NCBI GenBank assembly: GCA_040774885.1
Contig: JAXGTO010000001.1
Span: forward strand, 66,181-130,180
Reading direction: 5' to 3'
Source: JAXGTO01 sp040774885
Lineage (GTDB): Bacteria > Actinomycetota > Coriobacteriia > Coriobacteriales > Eggerthellaceae
Length of the DNA stretch: 64,000 nt
A program made the translations under genes and the position numbers. Below, piece after piece: positions 1-8,520 of this stretch. The notes below the pieces were generated by a model. The model saw nothing but the letters and a program-made list of their open reading frames with translations, was not told the origin of the DNA and ran no database searches. The stretch's first letter is position 1. Every line of letters begins with the position of its first letter.

Positions 1-1
1 G

Positions 2-376
2 GGCCTTGGAGAAGATGGGACGGTCGTTCAAGCTGGATATTCGGCTGCCACGGCAAGTCTGGGGTACGGCTCGATCAGCTTCGCCGATGCGGTGAGCAAT
101 GAGCATATTGTCGAAAAGACCCTGACCGAGGCTGGTCTTACCGTGGACTACGGCACGGTGCAATTGCCGGCCAAGGCCACGTACTCCACGTATGCCAGCG
201 ATGGCACCACCTTGGTCAAGGAAAGCTGCTCGTTTTCGGGGACTGCGCCATCGTCTGCCGGCGTATCCTACGATTGGTCTTCTGTTCTTACCTACGACTA
301 CGCCGCCGCCAATGCAAGCGGAAACCTGGCCGATACCATCCGCCAGATTTATGTGTACGTGAGCGCGGCCTCTTGA
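2..376 (+). CDS. C-terminal part of a probable exported or surface protein
   Basis: The reading frame is open from the first bases of the window to the TGA at 374-376, so the gene begins upstream and only its last 124 codons are present. The residues are rich in Ala, Ser, Thr, Tyr and Gly, with few charged residues and alternating patterns typical of extracellular beta-rich repeats (TYSTYASDG, VSYDWSSVLTYDY). There is no sortase motif or C-terminal membrane anchor; the protein simply ends in VYVSAAS. A GTG at 92 could be mistaken for the start, but the frame upstream of it has the same composition. No family is recognised. The stop codon overlaps the proposed -35 box of the infC promoter. Confidence 0.6.
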   Translation, partial: GLGEDGTVVQAGYSAATASLGYGSISFADAVSNEHIVEKTLTEAGLTVDYGTVQLPAKATYSTYASDGTTLVKESCSFSGTAPSSAGVSYDWSSVLTYDYAAANASGNLADTIRQIYVYVSAAS

Positions 377-400
377 TGTCTGCGTAAAACGTGTTAGTAT
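373..400 (+). promoter_or_regulatory. Candidate promoter of the infC operon
   Basis: TTGATG at 373-378 and TAGTAT at 395-400 are separated by 16 bases, a reasonable sigma-70-type pair. Transcription would begin near 407 and give a leader of roughly 190 nt before the proposed infC start. The -35 box overlaps the stop codon of the preceding gene. Confidence 0.5.
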
Positions 401-406
401 AGGCAA

Positions 407-600
407 GCTGTTTCAAGCGGAGCGCAAGCTCCCACCTGGTTCGGCGCTTCGGCTGCTGATGGGTTCGCAAGAATATGTTCCACCGTTTAACGGTGAATTC
501 CTGTCGACCCGTGGCCATCTGGCGCGGGTCGGTTTGTTTCAGCAGCCCTTTGGGGCAAGAAGGAAAACGACGTCAATGCACCTTGAAGGAGGTGGGTACG
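407..600 (+). promoter_or_regulatory. Structured 5' leader of infC-rpmI-rplT
   Basis: About 190 nt without a convincing gene precede infC. Three perfect small hairpins are visible: GGAGC(419-423)/GCTCC(428-432) closed by a GCAA tetraloop; CACCG(481-485)/CGGTG(491-495); and CGACCCG(505-511)/CGGGTCG(525-531). A fourth short stem, GCCC/GGGC at 545-556, has no T-run after it. Leaders of this operon are autoregulated by L20 or IF3 in several phyla, so an autogenous control element is likely here. I cannot tell which protein it would bind. The Shine-Dalgarno AAGGAGGT lies at 586-593. Confidence 0.5.
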
Positions 601-1185
601 ATAGCTGCTCAGGAGCCACGGCTCAATGAAGAGATCACCGCTCGTGAGGTCCGCTTGATCGGCTACGACGGCGAGCAGATGGGTATCTGCGCCATCGAAG
701 AGGCCCAACGATCGGCCGACAACGAAGGCTTGGATCTGGTTGAAATCGCGCCTCAGGCGCAACCGCCCGTATGCCGCATCATGGATTACGGCAAGTTCAA
801 GTACGACCAGGCTATCAAGGCCAAGCAGGCCCGCAAGAACCAGAGCAAGGTCGAGACCAAGGAAATGAAGTTTCGCCCCAAGATCGATGTGGGCGACTAC
901 AACACCAAAAAGAAGCATGTGCTGCGCTTTTTGGCTGACGGTTCTAAGGTCAAGATCACCATCATGTTCCGCGGACGCGAGATGGCTCACCCCGAACAGG
1001 GATTGACCATCCTCGAGCGCCTTGCCGATGACCTCAAGGACGTTGCCGTCATCGAGAACCAACCCAAGATGGAGGGCCGCAACATGCATATGCTCATCGC
1101 ACCGTTGCCCGCCGCCGTCAAGAAGAAAGAATCCGCAGATAAGGAATCCAAGCAGAGTGATTCCACGGACAAGGAAAAGGAGTAA
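601..1185 (+). CDS. infC: Translation initiation factor IF-3, apparent AUA start
   Basis: IF-3 binds the 30S subunit, prevents premature 50S joining and proofreads the start codon and initiator tRNA. The product is 194 aa: N-domain from about residue 8 (RLNEEITAREVRLI), linker with DYGKFKYDQ, C-domain with MFRGREMAHPEQG near residues 120-132, then a Lys/Glu/Ser-rich tail typical of actinobacterial IF-3. The Shine-Dalgarno AAGGAGGT (586-593) sits 7 nt before an ATA codon at 601. The only nearby canonical in-frame start, GTG at 592, overlaps the Shine-Dalgarno itself. IF-3 genes often use rare start codons (AUU in E. coli) because IF-3 discriminates against them, giving autoregulation, so AUA fits the family. 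rpmI follows 7 nt downstream and rplT after that. Confidence 0.9.
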   Translation: MAAQEPRLNEEITAREVRLIGYDGEQMGICAIEEAQRSADNEGLDLVEIAPQAQPPVCRIMDYGKFKYDQAIKAKQARKNQSKVETKEMKFRPKIDVGDYNTKKKHVLRFLADGSKVKITIMFRGREMAHPEQGLTILERLADDLKDVAVIENQPKMEGRNMHMLIAPLPAAVKKKESADKESKQSDSTDKEKE

Positions 1186-1192
1186 GCACACC

Positions 1193-1390
1193 ATGCCTAA
1201 GATGAAGACCCATCGCGGCACCGCGAAGCGCTTCCGCGTCACCGGTTCTGGCAAGATCATGCGTTCCAAGGGCTACAAGAGCCACATCATGGAGAAGAAG
1301 AGCCAGAAGCGCAAGCGTAATTTCCGCCACGAGACCGAGGTTGCCGCTTCGGACCGCAAGGTCATCGCTCGCAACCTGGGTATGAAATAG
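1193..1390 (+). CDS. rpmI: 50S ribosomal protein L35
   Basis: This 65-aa basic protein of the large ribosomal subunit begins MPKMKTHRGTAKRFRVTG, the classic L35 N-terminus, and has the usual family length. The ATG at 1193 lies 7 nt after the infC stop, with an AAGGAG ribosome site inside the end of infC (around 1177-1182). It is the middle gene of the conserved infC-rpmI-rplT operon and is presumably co-transcribed and controlled with it. Confidence 0.97.
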   Translation: MPKMKTHRGTAKRFRVTGSGKIMRSKGYKSHIMEKKSQKRKRNFRHETEVAASDRKVIARNLGMK

Positions 1391-1408
1391 TCAGAGGAGG
1401 AGTTTGAT

Positions 1409-1762
1409 ATGCCTCGTGTGAAACGTGCCGTATCCGCACATAAGAAGCGTCGCACCACCCTTACCCGCGCCAAGGGCTACTATGGCGCAAAATCGCGCAG
1501 CTACCGTGCCGCCAAAGAGCAGGTGCAGCATTCGCTTCAGTACACCTATCGCGACCGTCGCAACAAGAAGCGCGAAATCCGTCGTCTGTGGATCACCCGC
1601 ATCAACGCCGCCGCTCGCCTGAACGGCCTGAGCTATTCCGTGTTCATGAACGGCCTGAAGAAGGCTGGCGTCGAAATGGACCGCAAGGTTCTCGCCGACA
1701 TGGCCGTCAACGACCCCAAGGCGTTTACCGCCGTGGTGGAAGTGGCCAAGAAGGCTCTGTAG
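1409..1762 (+). CDS. rplT: 50S ribosomal protein L20
   Basis: L20 is a primary 23S rRNA-binding protein needed for early 50S assembly and, in several bacteria, the autogenous repressor of this operon. The 117-aa product begins MPRVKRAVSAHKKRRTTL and carries the long basic N-terminal helix (RAKGYYGAKSRSYR) and the globular C-domain (ARLNGLSYSVFMNGLKKAGV), full family length. A GGAGGAG ribosome site lies just ahead of the ATG. A strong intrinsic terminator follows about 50 nt after the stop, ending the operon. Confidence 0.97.
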   Translation: MPRVKRAVSAHKKRRTTLTRAKGYYGAKSRSYRAAKEQVQHSLQYTYRDRRNKKREIRRLWITRINAAARLNGLSYSVFMNGLKKAGVEMDRKVLADMAVNDPKAFTAVVEVAKKAL

Positions 1763-1813
1763 GCTTCTTCGGAACCGATTATCGCTTGCCGATCGAAGTG
1801 CAACCGATATGCG

Positions 1814-1839
1814 AAAGGCCCGCTTCGGCGGGCCTTTTT
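1814..1839 (+). terminator. Intrinsic terminator of infC-rpmI-rplT
   Basis: AGGCCCGC (1816-1823), loop TTCG, GCGGGCCT (1828-1835) form a perfect 8-bp GC-rich stem followed by a run of T (to 1839). It has A residues before the stem, so it could also work on the other strand for the convergent gene at 1917-2270. Confidence 0.9.
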
Positions 1840-1916
1840 CGTGCACGCTCGCAATTGCAAGGCGGTTTGGATTCGACTGGAAAGCCAGCTGTCCAACTAT
1901 TGACCGAGCGGGGTGT

Positions 1917-2270
1917 TCAGTCGTCCAGGTCTTTGTCGCAGCAGGCTATGCAGGTCGCGCCGTCCGACGTGAGCTTGCCGTCGAGGTAGTCCTGCGCGGC
2001 TTCGAGGGCATTGCCTTTGGCTCCGTCGACCACGCGGATGTCGAGGTCCTCGAATGCTTTGCGTGCTGCCGGGCCGATGCGATCGCAAACAAGCACGTCC
2101 ACGTCGATTCCGCTCATCAAGTGGGCGTATTCCGCGCATTCCAACCCTTGGGCGGGCATGTTCTGCGAATCGACGATTATGCAGCTTTTGGTTGTGTAGT
2201 AGTTGAAATTAGCGCACCGAGCGAAATGCTCTGCCACATCGAGTCCGTTGCTGGCCACGGCGATTCTCAT
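1917..2270 (-). CDS. NifX/NifB-type dinitrogenase iron-molybdenum cofactor family protein
   Basis: The 117-aa product starts MRIAVASNGLDVAEHFARC, the typical opening of the PF02579 family, which includes NifX, NafY and the NifB C-terminal domain and binds iron-sulfur or iron-molybdenum cofactor precursors. Later blocks VDVLVCDRIGPAARKAFEDLDIRVV match the family fold. The C-terminus carries CIACC, a cysteine cluster that could bind metal. No nitrogenase genes are present in the window, so it is probably one of the stand-alone members of unknown role found in anaerobes. A clear AGGGAGG ribosome site precedes the ATG. It is divergent from the flavoenzyme gene, with an inverted repeat between them. 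Confidence 0.85.
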   Translation of the reverse strand: MRIAVASNGLDVAEHFARCANFNYYTTKSCIIVDSQNMPAQGLECAEYAHLMSGIDVDVLVCDRIGPAARKAFEDLDIRVVDGAKGNALEAAQDYLDGKLTSDGATCIACCDKDLDD

Positions 2271-2282
2271 AGCGCCTCCCTT

Positions 2283-2299
2283 TCGTTTGCCACAAACGA
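2283..2299. promoter_or_regulatory. Inverted repeat between divergent genes, candidate operator
   Basis: TCGTTTG (2283-2289), spacer CCA, CAAACGA (2293-2299) is a perfect 7-bp inverted repeat with a 3-bp centre. It lies 13 nt upstream of the minus-strand NifX-type start and about 60 nt upstream of the flavoenzyme start, a position suited to a regulator acting on both. No regulator gene lies next to it. Confidence 0.4.
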
Positions 2300-2359
2300 T
2301 ACCTATTGGCTCTATTGCGGTTTGCGCACTTTCGCCCAGCGGGGATAAATAGTAAGCTG

Positions 2360-5257
2360 ATGGCTATGGATGGCCATCAGAAACATTCTTTCGATGTCGT
2401 TGTGGTGGGCGCCGGCGTTGCCGGTTGTGCCGCTGCGCGCGAACTTGCCCGTCATCGGTTCGACGTTGCCGTCCTCGAAGCCGGTAACGATATCGCCTGC
2501 GGTGCCACCCGGGCCAATTCGGGCATCGTCCACGCGGGTTACGATCCGGAACCCGGAACCCTCAAAGCCCGCTACAACGTGTTGGGCAGCCGCCTGTATC
2601 CGCGTTGGGCCGAAGAGCTTTCCTTCCCGTATCTCAACAACGGATCGCTGGTCATCGCATTTTCCCAAGAAGAGATGGCGCATATCGATGCGCTGGTCGA
2701 ACGCGCCGCAGCCAACAAGGTGGCAGGTGTTCGCGCCATCGACGCAGATGAGCTCCGTAATCTTGAGCCGGAGGTCTCATCGGCGGCGGTCGGTGCGCTC
2801 ATCGCGCCGACGGGCGGTATCTGCGACCCGTATCGTGTCGCGCTCTCGTGCGCGGAAAACGCCGCGGAAAACGGGGTGAGTTTCTTTTTCAACATGCGTG
2901 CTGTTGGAATCGAACGCACCGACGGCGGTTTTGCCCTCACCTGTCAAGATGGCTCAGTGTTCGAGGCTCGTTGCGTCGTGAACGCGGCCGGCGTCCATGC
3001 CGACGAGATCAACAACCTGGTAAGCGCCTGCAAACTGCATATAACCCCGCGTCGCGGTGAGTACTGCCTCTACGATACCGACTTGGGGTCGAAGTTTTCC
3101 CATACCATGTTCCAAGCTCCCACAGCCGCCGGCAAGGGCGTTTTGGTAACCCCTACCATCCATGGCAACTTGCTGGTGGGCCCCGATGCCGTCACCATCG
3201 ACTGCAAAGACGACCTGTCCACCGATGCTGCAGGTTTGGCGGGTATTTTGGAAGCAGCATCCAAGACCTGGCCCGACCTTCCGCGTCGCGGCATGATAAC
3301 CAACTTCGGCGGCGTGCGTTCCACGGGCGATTCGGGTGATTTCGTCATCGGCCAGCCTGAAGATGCGCCAGGCTTTTTCAACATCGCCTGCTTCGATTCC
3401 CCAGGGCTCACCAGCGCTCCTGCCGTCGCACTTGAGATCGCCCGCGATGTCGCCGGCTTCCTTGAAGCCCCCCTGAACTCCGATTTCAACCCCAAGCGAC
3501 AGCATGCACCGAAGCTGTTTGCGCATATGGACGATGATGAGCGCGCACGCGCCATCGCGCACAATCCGCGGCATGGCCAGGTGGTGTGCCGCTGTTGCAC
3601 GGTGACCGCCGCCGATATAGACGGCGCATTCTCCGGCCCGCTTCCTGTGCTCTGCCTCGATGCCATCAAATGGCGCACCGGCGCCATGATGGGGCGGTGC
3701 CATGCGGGGTTCTGCCAGCCCGAAATAGTGAAGATGTTCGCCCAGGCCGCTCATGTCGAACCCCAGCAGCAAGACAAACGGCTGCCCGGGTCGCATGTGG
3801 TGGCATCCAACCGCCCCGATTACCTCAAGTTGGTCAAAGCCGAAAAGCAGATGCCTGCCCCGGATGCGGCTCGTTTCGATGTGCCCGACCCCTTCGAAGG
3901 CGAGGATCATCCTTGGAGCGGCGCGTACGACGTGGTGGTGGTAGGCGGGGGAGCTGCCGGCATCGCTGCCGCGTGCTCTGCCGCCGAAGTGCCCGACACA
4001 CGAGTGCTGCTGATAGATCGGGAAGCACGGCTTGGCGGCATCTTGAAACAATGCATCCACAACGGTTTCGGCCTCCATCGATTCAAGACCGAACTTACCG
4101 GCCCCGAATACGCCGCGCGTGAAATCGAGGCTCTGGCTGCATCGGGCGTGCACGTGCTGGACAGCACTACCGTGCTTGAAGTCCGTAAGGTCGAAAGGGA
4201 GCGTTTTGCAGGCGCGCGGCTCGAGATCGTGGCCGTCAACGAGCGCAAGCGCCATATCATCCCTGCTCGTGCCGTGGTGCTGGCGACGGGCAGCCGTGAG
4301 CGCGGCGCAGGCGCCCTCAATATGGCAGGTACCCGCCCATCGGGTGTTTTCAGCGCCGGCAGCGCTCAGAACCTCATGAACTTGCAAGGGTGCCTTCCCG
4401 GCAAGCGATGCGTCATCTTGGGGTCTGGCGACATCGGGCTGATCATGGCGCGCCGCATGGTGAGCCAGGGCGCCGAGGTCTTGGGCGTCTACGAGATCAT
4501 GTCCAATCCCAGCGGGCTGCGGCGCAATATCGTTCAATGCTTGGACGACTACGGAATCCCATTGCATTTGAGCACCACGGTGGTGCGCTTGGAAGGCGAG
4601 CGTCGTCTTGAGGCGGTTGTCGTGCAAAAGGTGGACGAACGCCTGCAGCCCATCGAGGGCACCGAAGAGCGCATAGAGTGCGACACCCTTTTGCTGAGCG
4701 TGGGCCTGCTACCCGAAAACGAGGTGGCCAAGACCGCCGACGTGCCGCTCGATGCCTTGACGGGAGGGCCGCTGGTCGACAACCATCTCGAAACCTATGT
4801 CGGTGGCATCTTCAGCTGCGGCAACGCCCTTCATGTCCATGACTTGGTAGACCATGTGTCTGCCGAAGGCGAGCGTGCTGGCGCCGAAGCGGCTTCTTAT
4901 GCCCAGGATGGTCGCGTAGGATTCATGGCACGCGAGGGGCTTCGTCCTCAATCGGTTCCGGTGGAACCGGGCCAAAACGTCCGCTATGTGGTCCCCAATT
5001 GCATTGACGGCATGGATGCCACAGCACTTCCGCACGAAGGCGAAGATCGCATCACGCTTTCGTTTCGCGTCACGTGCCACTTGGACCACCCGCACTTCTA
5101 TCTGGAGGGCATTGCAGAAGACGGATCGGTTTCCCTTATCAAGGAAGCCAAGACCATGGTGGCCGTGCCCGCCGAAATGGTCCAGATGCGCTTCGAAGGC
5201 AGTGACGCGCGCCATTGCAGGCGGTTGCGCGTGCGCGCCGCAGGAGGCGAAGACTAG
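2360..5257 (+). CDS. Fused FAD oxidoreductase: GlpA/LhgO-like plus BFD-like 2Fe-2S plus second FAD/NAD oxidoreductase
   Basis: The 965-aa product joins units that are usually separate genes. Residues about 12-400 form a DAO-type FAD dehydrogenase of the GlpA/L-2-hydroxyglutarate family (VVVVGAGVAG dinucleotide site; DSPGLTSAPA near the end). Residues about 405-455 carry CRCC and CHAGFC cysteine pairs spaced like a BFD-type [2Fe-2S] domain. Residues about 520-900 form a second FAD/NAD oxidoreductase (VVVVGGGAAGIAAA near 523, VILGSGDIGL near 683). The substrate may be glycerol-3-phosphate or a 2-hydroxy acid, with electrons passed between modules; this is inference. The ATG at 2360 (or 2366) is chosen because the FAD site follows at once. 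No Shine-Dalgarno is seen and an ATAAAT box lies at 2345-2350, so the mRNA may be leaderless. The DUF1667 gene starts on the next base after the stop. Confidence 0.88.
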   Translation: MAMDGHQKHSFDVVVVGAGVAGCAAARELARHRFDVAVLEAGNDIACGATRANSGIVHAGYDPEPGTLKARYNVLGSRLYPRWAEELSFPYLNNGSLVIAFSQEEMAHIDALVERAAANKVAGVRAIDADELRNLEPEVSSAAVGALIAPTGGICDPYRVALSCAENAAENGVSFFFNMRAVGIERTDGGFALTCQDGSVFEARCVVNAAGVHADEINNLVSACKLHITPRRGEYCLYDTDLGSKFSHTMFQAPTAAGKGVLVTPTIHGNLLVGPDAVTIDCKDDLSTDAAGLAGILEAASKTWPDLPRRGMITNFGGVRSTGDSGDFVIGQPEDAPGFFNIACFDSPGLTSAPAVALEIARDVAGFLEAPLNSDFNPKRQHAPKLFAHMDDDERARAIAHNPRHGQVVCRCCTVTAADIDGAFSGPLPVLCLDAIKWRTGAMMGRCHAGFCQPEIVKMFAQAAHVEPQQQDKRLPGSHVVASNRPDYLKLVKAEKQMPAPDAARFDVPDPFEGEDHPWSGAYDVVVVGGGAAGIAAACSAAEVPDTRVLLIDREARLGGILKQCIHNGFGLHRFKTELTGPEYAAREIEALAASGVHVLDSTTVLEVRKVERERFAGARLEIVAVNERKRHIIPARAVVLATGSRERGAGALNMAGTRPSGVFSAGSAQNLMNLQGCLPGKRCVILGSGDIGLIMARRMVSQGAEVLGVYEIMSNPSGLRRNIVQCLDDYGIPLHLSTTVVRLEGERRLEAVVVQKVDERLQPIEGTEERIECDTLLLSVGLLPENEVAKTADVPLDALTGGPLVDNHLETYVGGIFSCGNALHVHDLVDHVSAEGERAGAEAASYAQDGRVGFMAREGLRPQSVPVEPGQNVRYVVPNCIDGMDATALPHEGEDRITLSFRVTCHLDHPHFYLEGIAEDGSVSLIKEAKTMVAVPAEMVQMRFEGSDARHCRRLRVRAAGGED

Positions 5258-5629
5258 ATGCTGTTTGCCAGCGAGGTAAAGACCATCACATGCATCTGCT
5301 GCCCTTGCGGCTGCCCCATAGAAGTAACCTTTGATGACGAAGGTGCCGTGGAAGACATCGTCGGCTATACCTGCAATCGCGGCAAAGTGTACGCCCAGCA
5401 AGAAGCCACCGATCCGGTGCGCATGGTAACTGCCGTGGTTTGCGCGAAGGGCTGCCTGGAGCCCCTGAGCGTTAAGACCGCAGCACCCGTTCCCAAAGAA
5501 GCCATAGCCGATGTGCTTCGGGCCATTGCCGCACTTGATGTGTCGGCACCCATCGAACTGGGCCAGACGGTGCTGTCCGATGCAGCCGGCACCGGCATCG
5601 ATGTGATAGCCACCAAACAGCTGCCGTAG
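5258..5629 (+). CDS. DUF1667 cysteine-rich protein, partner of the flavoenzyme
   Basis: The 123-aa product begins with the cysteine cluster CICCPCGCP (residues about 11-19), followed by CNRG and CAKGC, the hallmark of DUF1667 (COG3862). This family is almost always encoded next to a GlpA-like dehydrogenase and a COG0446 oxidoreductase, and is thought to carry an iron-sulfur cluster for electron transfer. Here the ATG immediately follows the TAG of the fused flavoenzyme, implying translational coupling and a shared complex. Nothing shows the electron acceptor. Confidence 0.9.
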   Translation: MLFASEVKTITCICCPCGCPIEVTFDDEGAVEDIVGYTCNRGKVYAQQEATDPVRMVTAVVCAKGCLEPLSVKTAAPVPKEAIADVLRAIAALDVSAPIELGQTVLSDAAGTGIDVIATKQLP

Positions 5630-5637
5630 GGCAGCTG
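5618..5637. terminator. Hairpin between convergent genes
   Basis: CAGCTGCC (5618-5625), loop GTAG, GGCAGCTG (5630-5637) is a perfect 8-bp stem overlapping the DUF1667 stop codon. On the minus strand it is followed by TTTGG, so it could weakly terminate the helicase transcript; on the plus strand there is no T-run. Confidence 0.45.
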
Positions 5638-5641
5638 GGCC

Positions 5642-7090
<1,449 letters not shown>

Positions 7091-7103
7091 TGAATGGGGA
7101 TCC

Positions 7104-8012
7104 TTAATTGGTTTGTTGGTTGGTGCGTTTTTCTTTTAGCCAGTATAGCGTATCGGCTTCGGCGCAGCGCAGCGGGCTGGTGTAGAACTCAGTGAAGCCC
7201 TCAAGCGCCGGATTCAGCGCGCACGAAGCGTCTTCGTACCCGCCGGGGTGGAACAGCAGCTCCAAGTCCATGCCGCGTTTTTGCGCGTAGCGTTCGAAAG
7301 CCGGCAGCGCAGGGCTCACGCGGTCGATGGTCATATGGCCCGAAAAGCAGATGCCGCAGAACACAGCAGATACGGTGCGGTAATCGGGCAGGAGTTTTTT
7401 GTCGAAGCGCCATAGAAAATCGAGCAGCCAGTGCTTGATCCAGTTGATGGCGGGAATCTTCAACCAGAGAGAAGGCGTCTGCAAAAAGGGCAAGGCGGGT
7501 TCGGCGGGTATGCGCAGGTATTCCAGCGTGCAGCCGCGCTGCTCCATGGCGGCCAATAAGGCGCGGAACACAGCGGGTATCAAGTGGAAATGCTGGTGGC
7601 TGTCCAAGCGCAGAGCCCCGCGCATCTGCGGAAAGCGCGCCAAGAAAACGTCAAGCTGCGCCCCGATCTCGATGCCCAGCTGTCGTTCCAATTCGTGCCG
7701 TTCACCACCCAGCGAGGTGCTCAGCATTCCCGCGAAACTCAGGCGGAAGATGCCGTGGTCGTCCACCAGCAGCGGCACGTCGGCGGGTCGAGCGGCGCAG
7801 GGGCCTTCCACCAGATTCAAGTGCAGGCCCACTTTCAAGCCCTGGGCCATGGGCTGGTCCAACAGATCGGCGCACTCATCGAAGTGAGGACCCGTCACCA
7901 AGATCGATGTGCTGTTGAGCGCACCGTTTTTGCTGATGGCGGTGCGCTCGAGGATACGTTTGGATTGGTCGGCGGTTATGCCGAAGTCATCTGCGTGATA
8001 GATGATGGCCAT
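7104..8012 (-). CDS. YdjC/ChbG-family carbohydrate deacetylase
   Basis: The 302-aa product has the YdjC fold signatures: HADDFG at residues 6-11 (metal-binding Asp), KVGLHLNLVEGP around 80-91, and DSHQHFH around 137-143 with the metal-binding His residues. The family removes acetyl groups from N-acetylated sugars in oligosaccharides (chitooligosaccharide deacetylase ChbG is the studied member). The target is unknown; the nearby envelope-polysaccharide genes make a wall or lipid-linked glycan plausible. The hydrophobic stretch near 175-195 (INWIKHWLLDFLW) may associate with membrane. It lies just upstream of the DEAD-box gene in the same direction. Confidence 0.85.
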   Translation of the reverse strand: MAIIYHADDFGITADQSKRILERTAISKNGALNSTSILVTGPHFDECADLLDQPMAQGLKVGLHLNLVEGPCAARPADVPLLVDDHGIFRLSFAGMLSTSLGGERHELERQLGIEIGAQLDVFLARFPQMRGALRLDSHQHFHLIPAVFRALLAAMEQRGCTLEYLRIPAEPALPFLQTPSLWLKIPAINWIKHWLLDFLWRFDKKLLPDYRTVSAVFCGICFSGHMTIDRVSPALPAFERYAQKRGMDLELLFHPGGYEDASCALNPALEGFTEFYTSPLRCAEADTLYWLKEKRTNQQTN

Positions 8013-8092
8013 GGCCTGGATGGTTCCTTTCGTAGCGGTTCTTACCGCATTCTATCAGTTGAAATCATATTCTGAAGTTCCCGCGCAAAGGG

Positions 8093-8121
8093 TTCACCTC
8101 GATGCATCGGCGCGTTAGAGT
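8093..8121 (+). promoter_or_regulatory. Candidate promoter of the zinc-ribbon gene
   Basis: TTCACC (8093-8098) and TAGAGT (8116-8121) are spaced by 17 bases, each matching four of six consensus positions. They lie 26 nt before the ATG of the small zinc-ribbon gene, in the space between divergent genes. Confidence 0.35.
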
Positions 8122-8146
8122 GGGCTGAAAGAAAGGTTGGTATTTC

Positions 8147-8455
8147 ATGGGCAAGTTCGATGACATCAAGGCGCGCGCCGCGCAGGTCAAGCAAGAAGCG
8201 CAGGAAGGTTACGCCGAAAGCAAGGATCGCCGATCGAAGGAACGCGATGTTTCGGGGGCGCCCACCAACAAGCAGCAATTCAGCGCTGCGGTCACCGAAG
8301 CAAAATCGCGCAAGCTGGAATGGGACAAGTACCACAAGACCCATAAGATTTATAAATGCAAATCGTGCGGCCAGACGTTGCGCGTGCCTAAGGGCAAGGG
8401 CAAGGTAAAGGTCACTTGCCCGGTATGCAAGTCCAGTTTCATCGCCAAATCATAG
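8147..8455 (+). CDS. Small zinc-ribbon protein of unknown function
   Basis: The 102-aa product has a highly charged N-terminal half (KFDDIKARAAQVKQEAQEGY), likely helical, and a C-terminal zinc ribbon with two CxxC knuckles: CKSCG (about residues 70-74) and CPVC (about 91-94). Such a ribbon could bind nucleic acid or protein. GAAAGG precedes the ATG at a suitable distance. I recognise no named family; homologues are probably annotated hypothetical. It stands alone, divergent from the YdjC-type gene and about 65 nt before the glycosyltransferase gene. Confidence 0.75.
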   Translation: MGKFDDIKARAAQVKQEAQEGYAESKDRRSKERDVSGAPTNKQQFSAAVTEAKSRKLEWDKYHKTHKIYKCKSCGQTLRVPKGKGKVKVTCPVCKSSFIAKS

Positions 8456-8520
8456 GCGACGCGGGCCGACTCCGGGGTTTGCGCTAAACTGAAATCGTGT
8501 TGTTCACCGAAAGGAATCCC

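Noticed and set aside
545..556. Terminator in the infC leader
   Set aside because: The 4-bp GCCC/GGGC stem is short and no T-run follows.
592..594. GTG as start of infC
   Set aside because: It overlaps the Shine-Dalgarno sequence, so a ribosome bound there could not use it.
2954..4627. 557-codon open frame on the minus strand
   Set aside because: It lies fully antisense to the well-supported flavoenzyme, has no family motif and its His/Gly/Ala-rich translation is typical of a shadow frame in GC-rich DNA.
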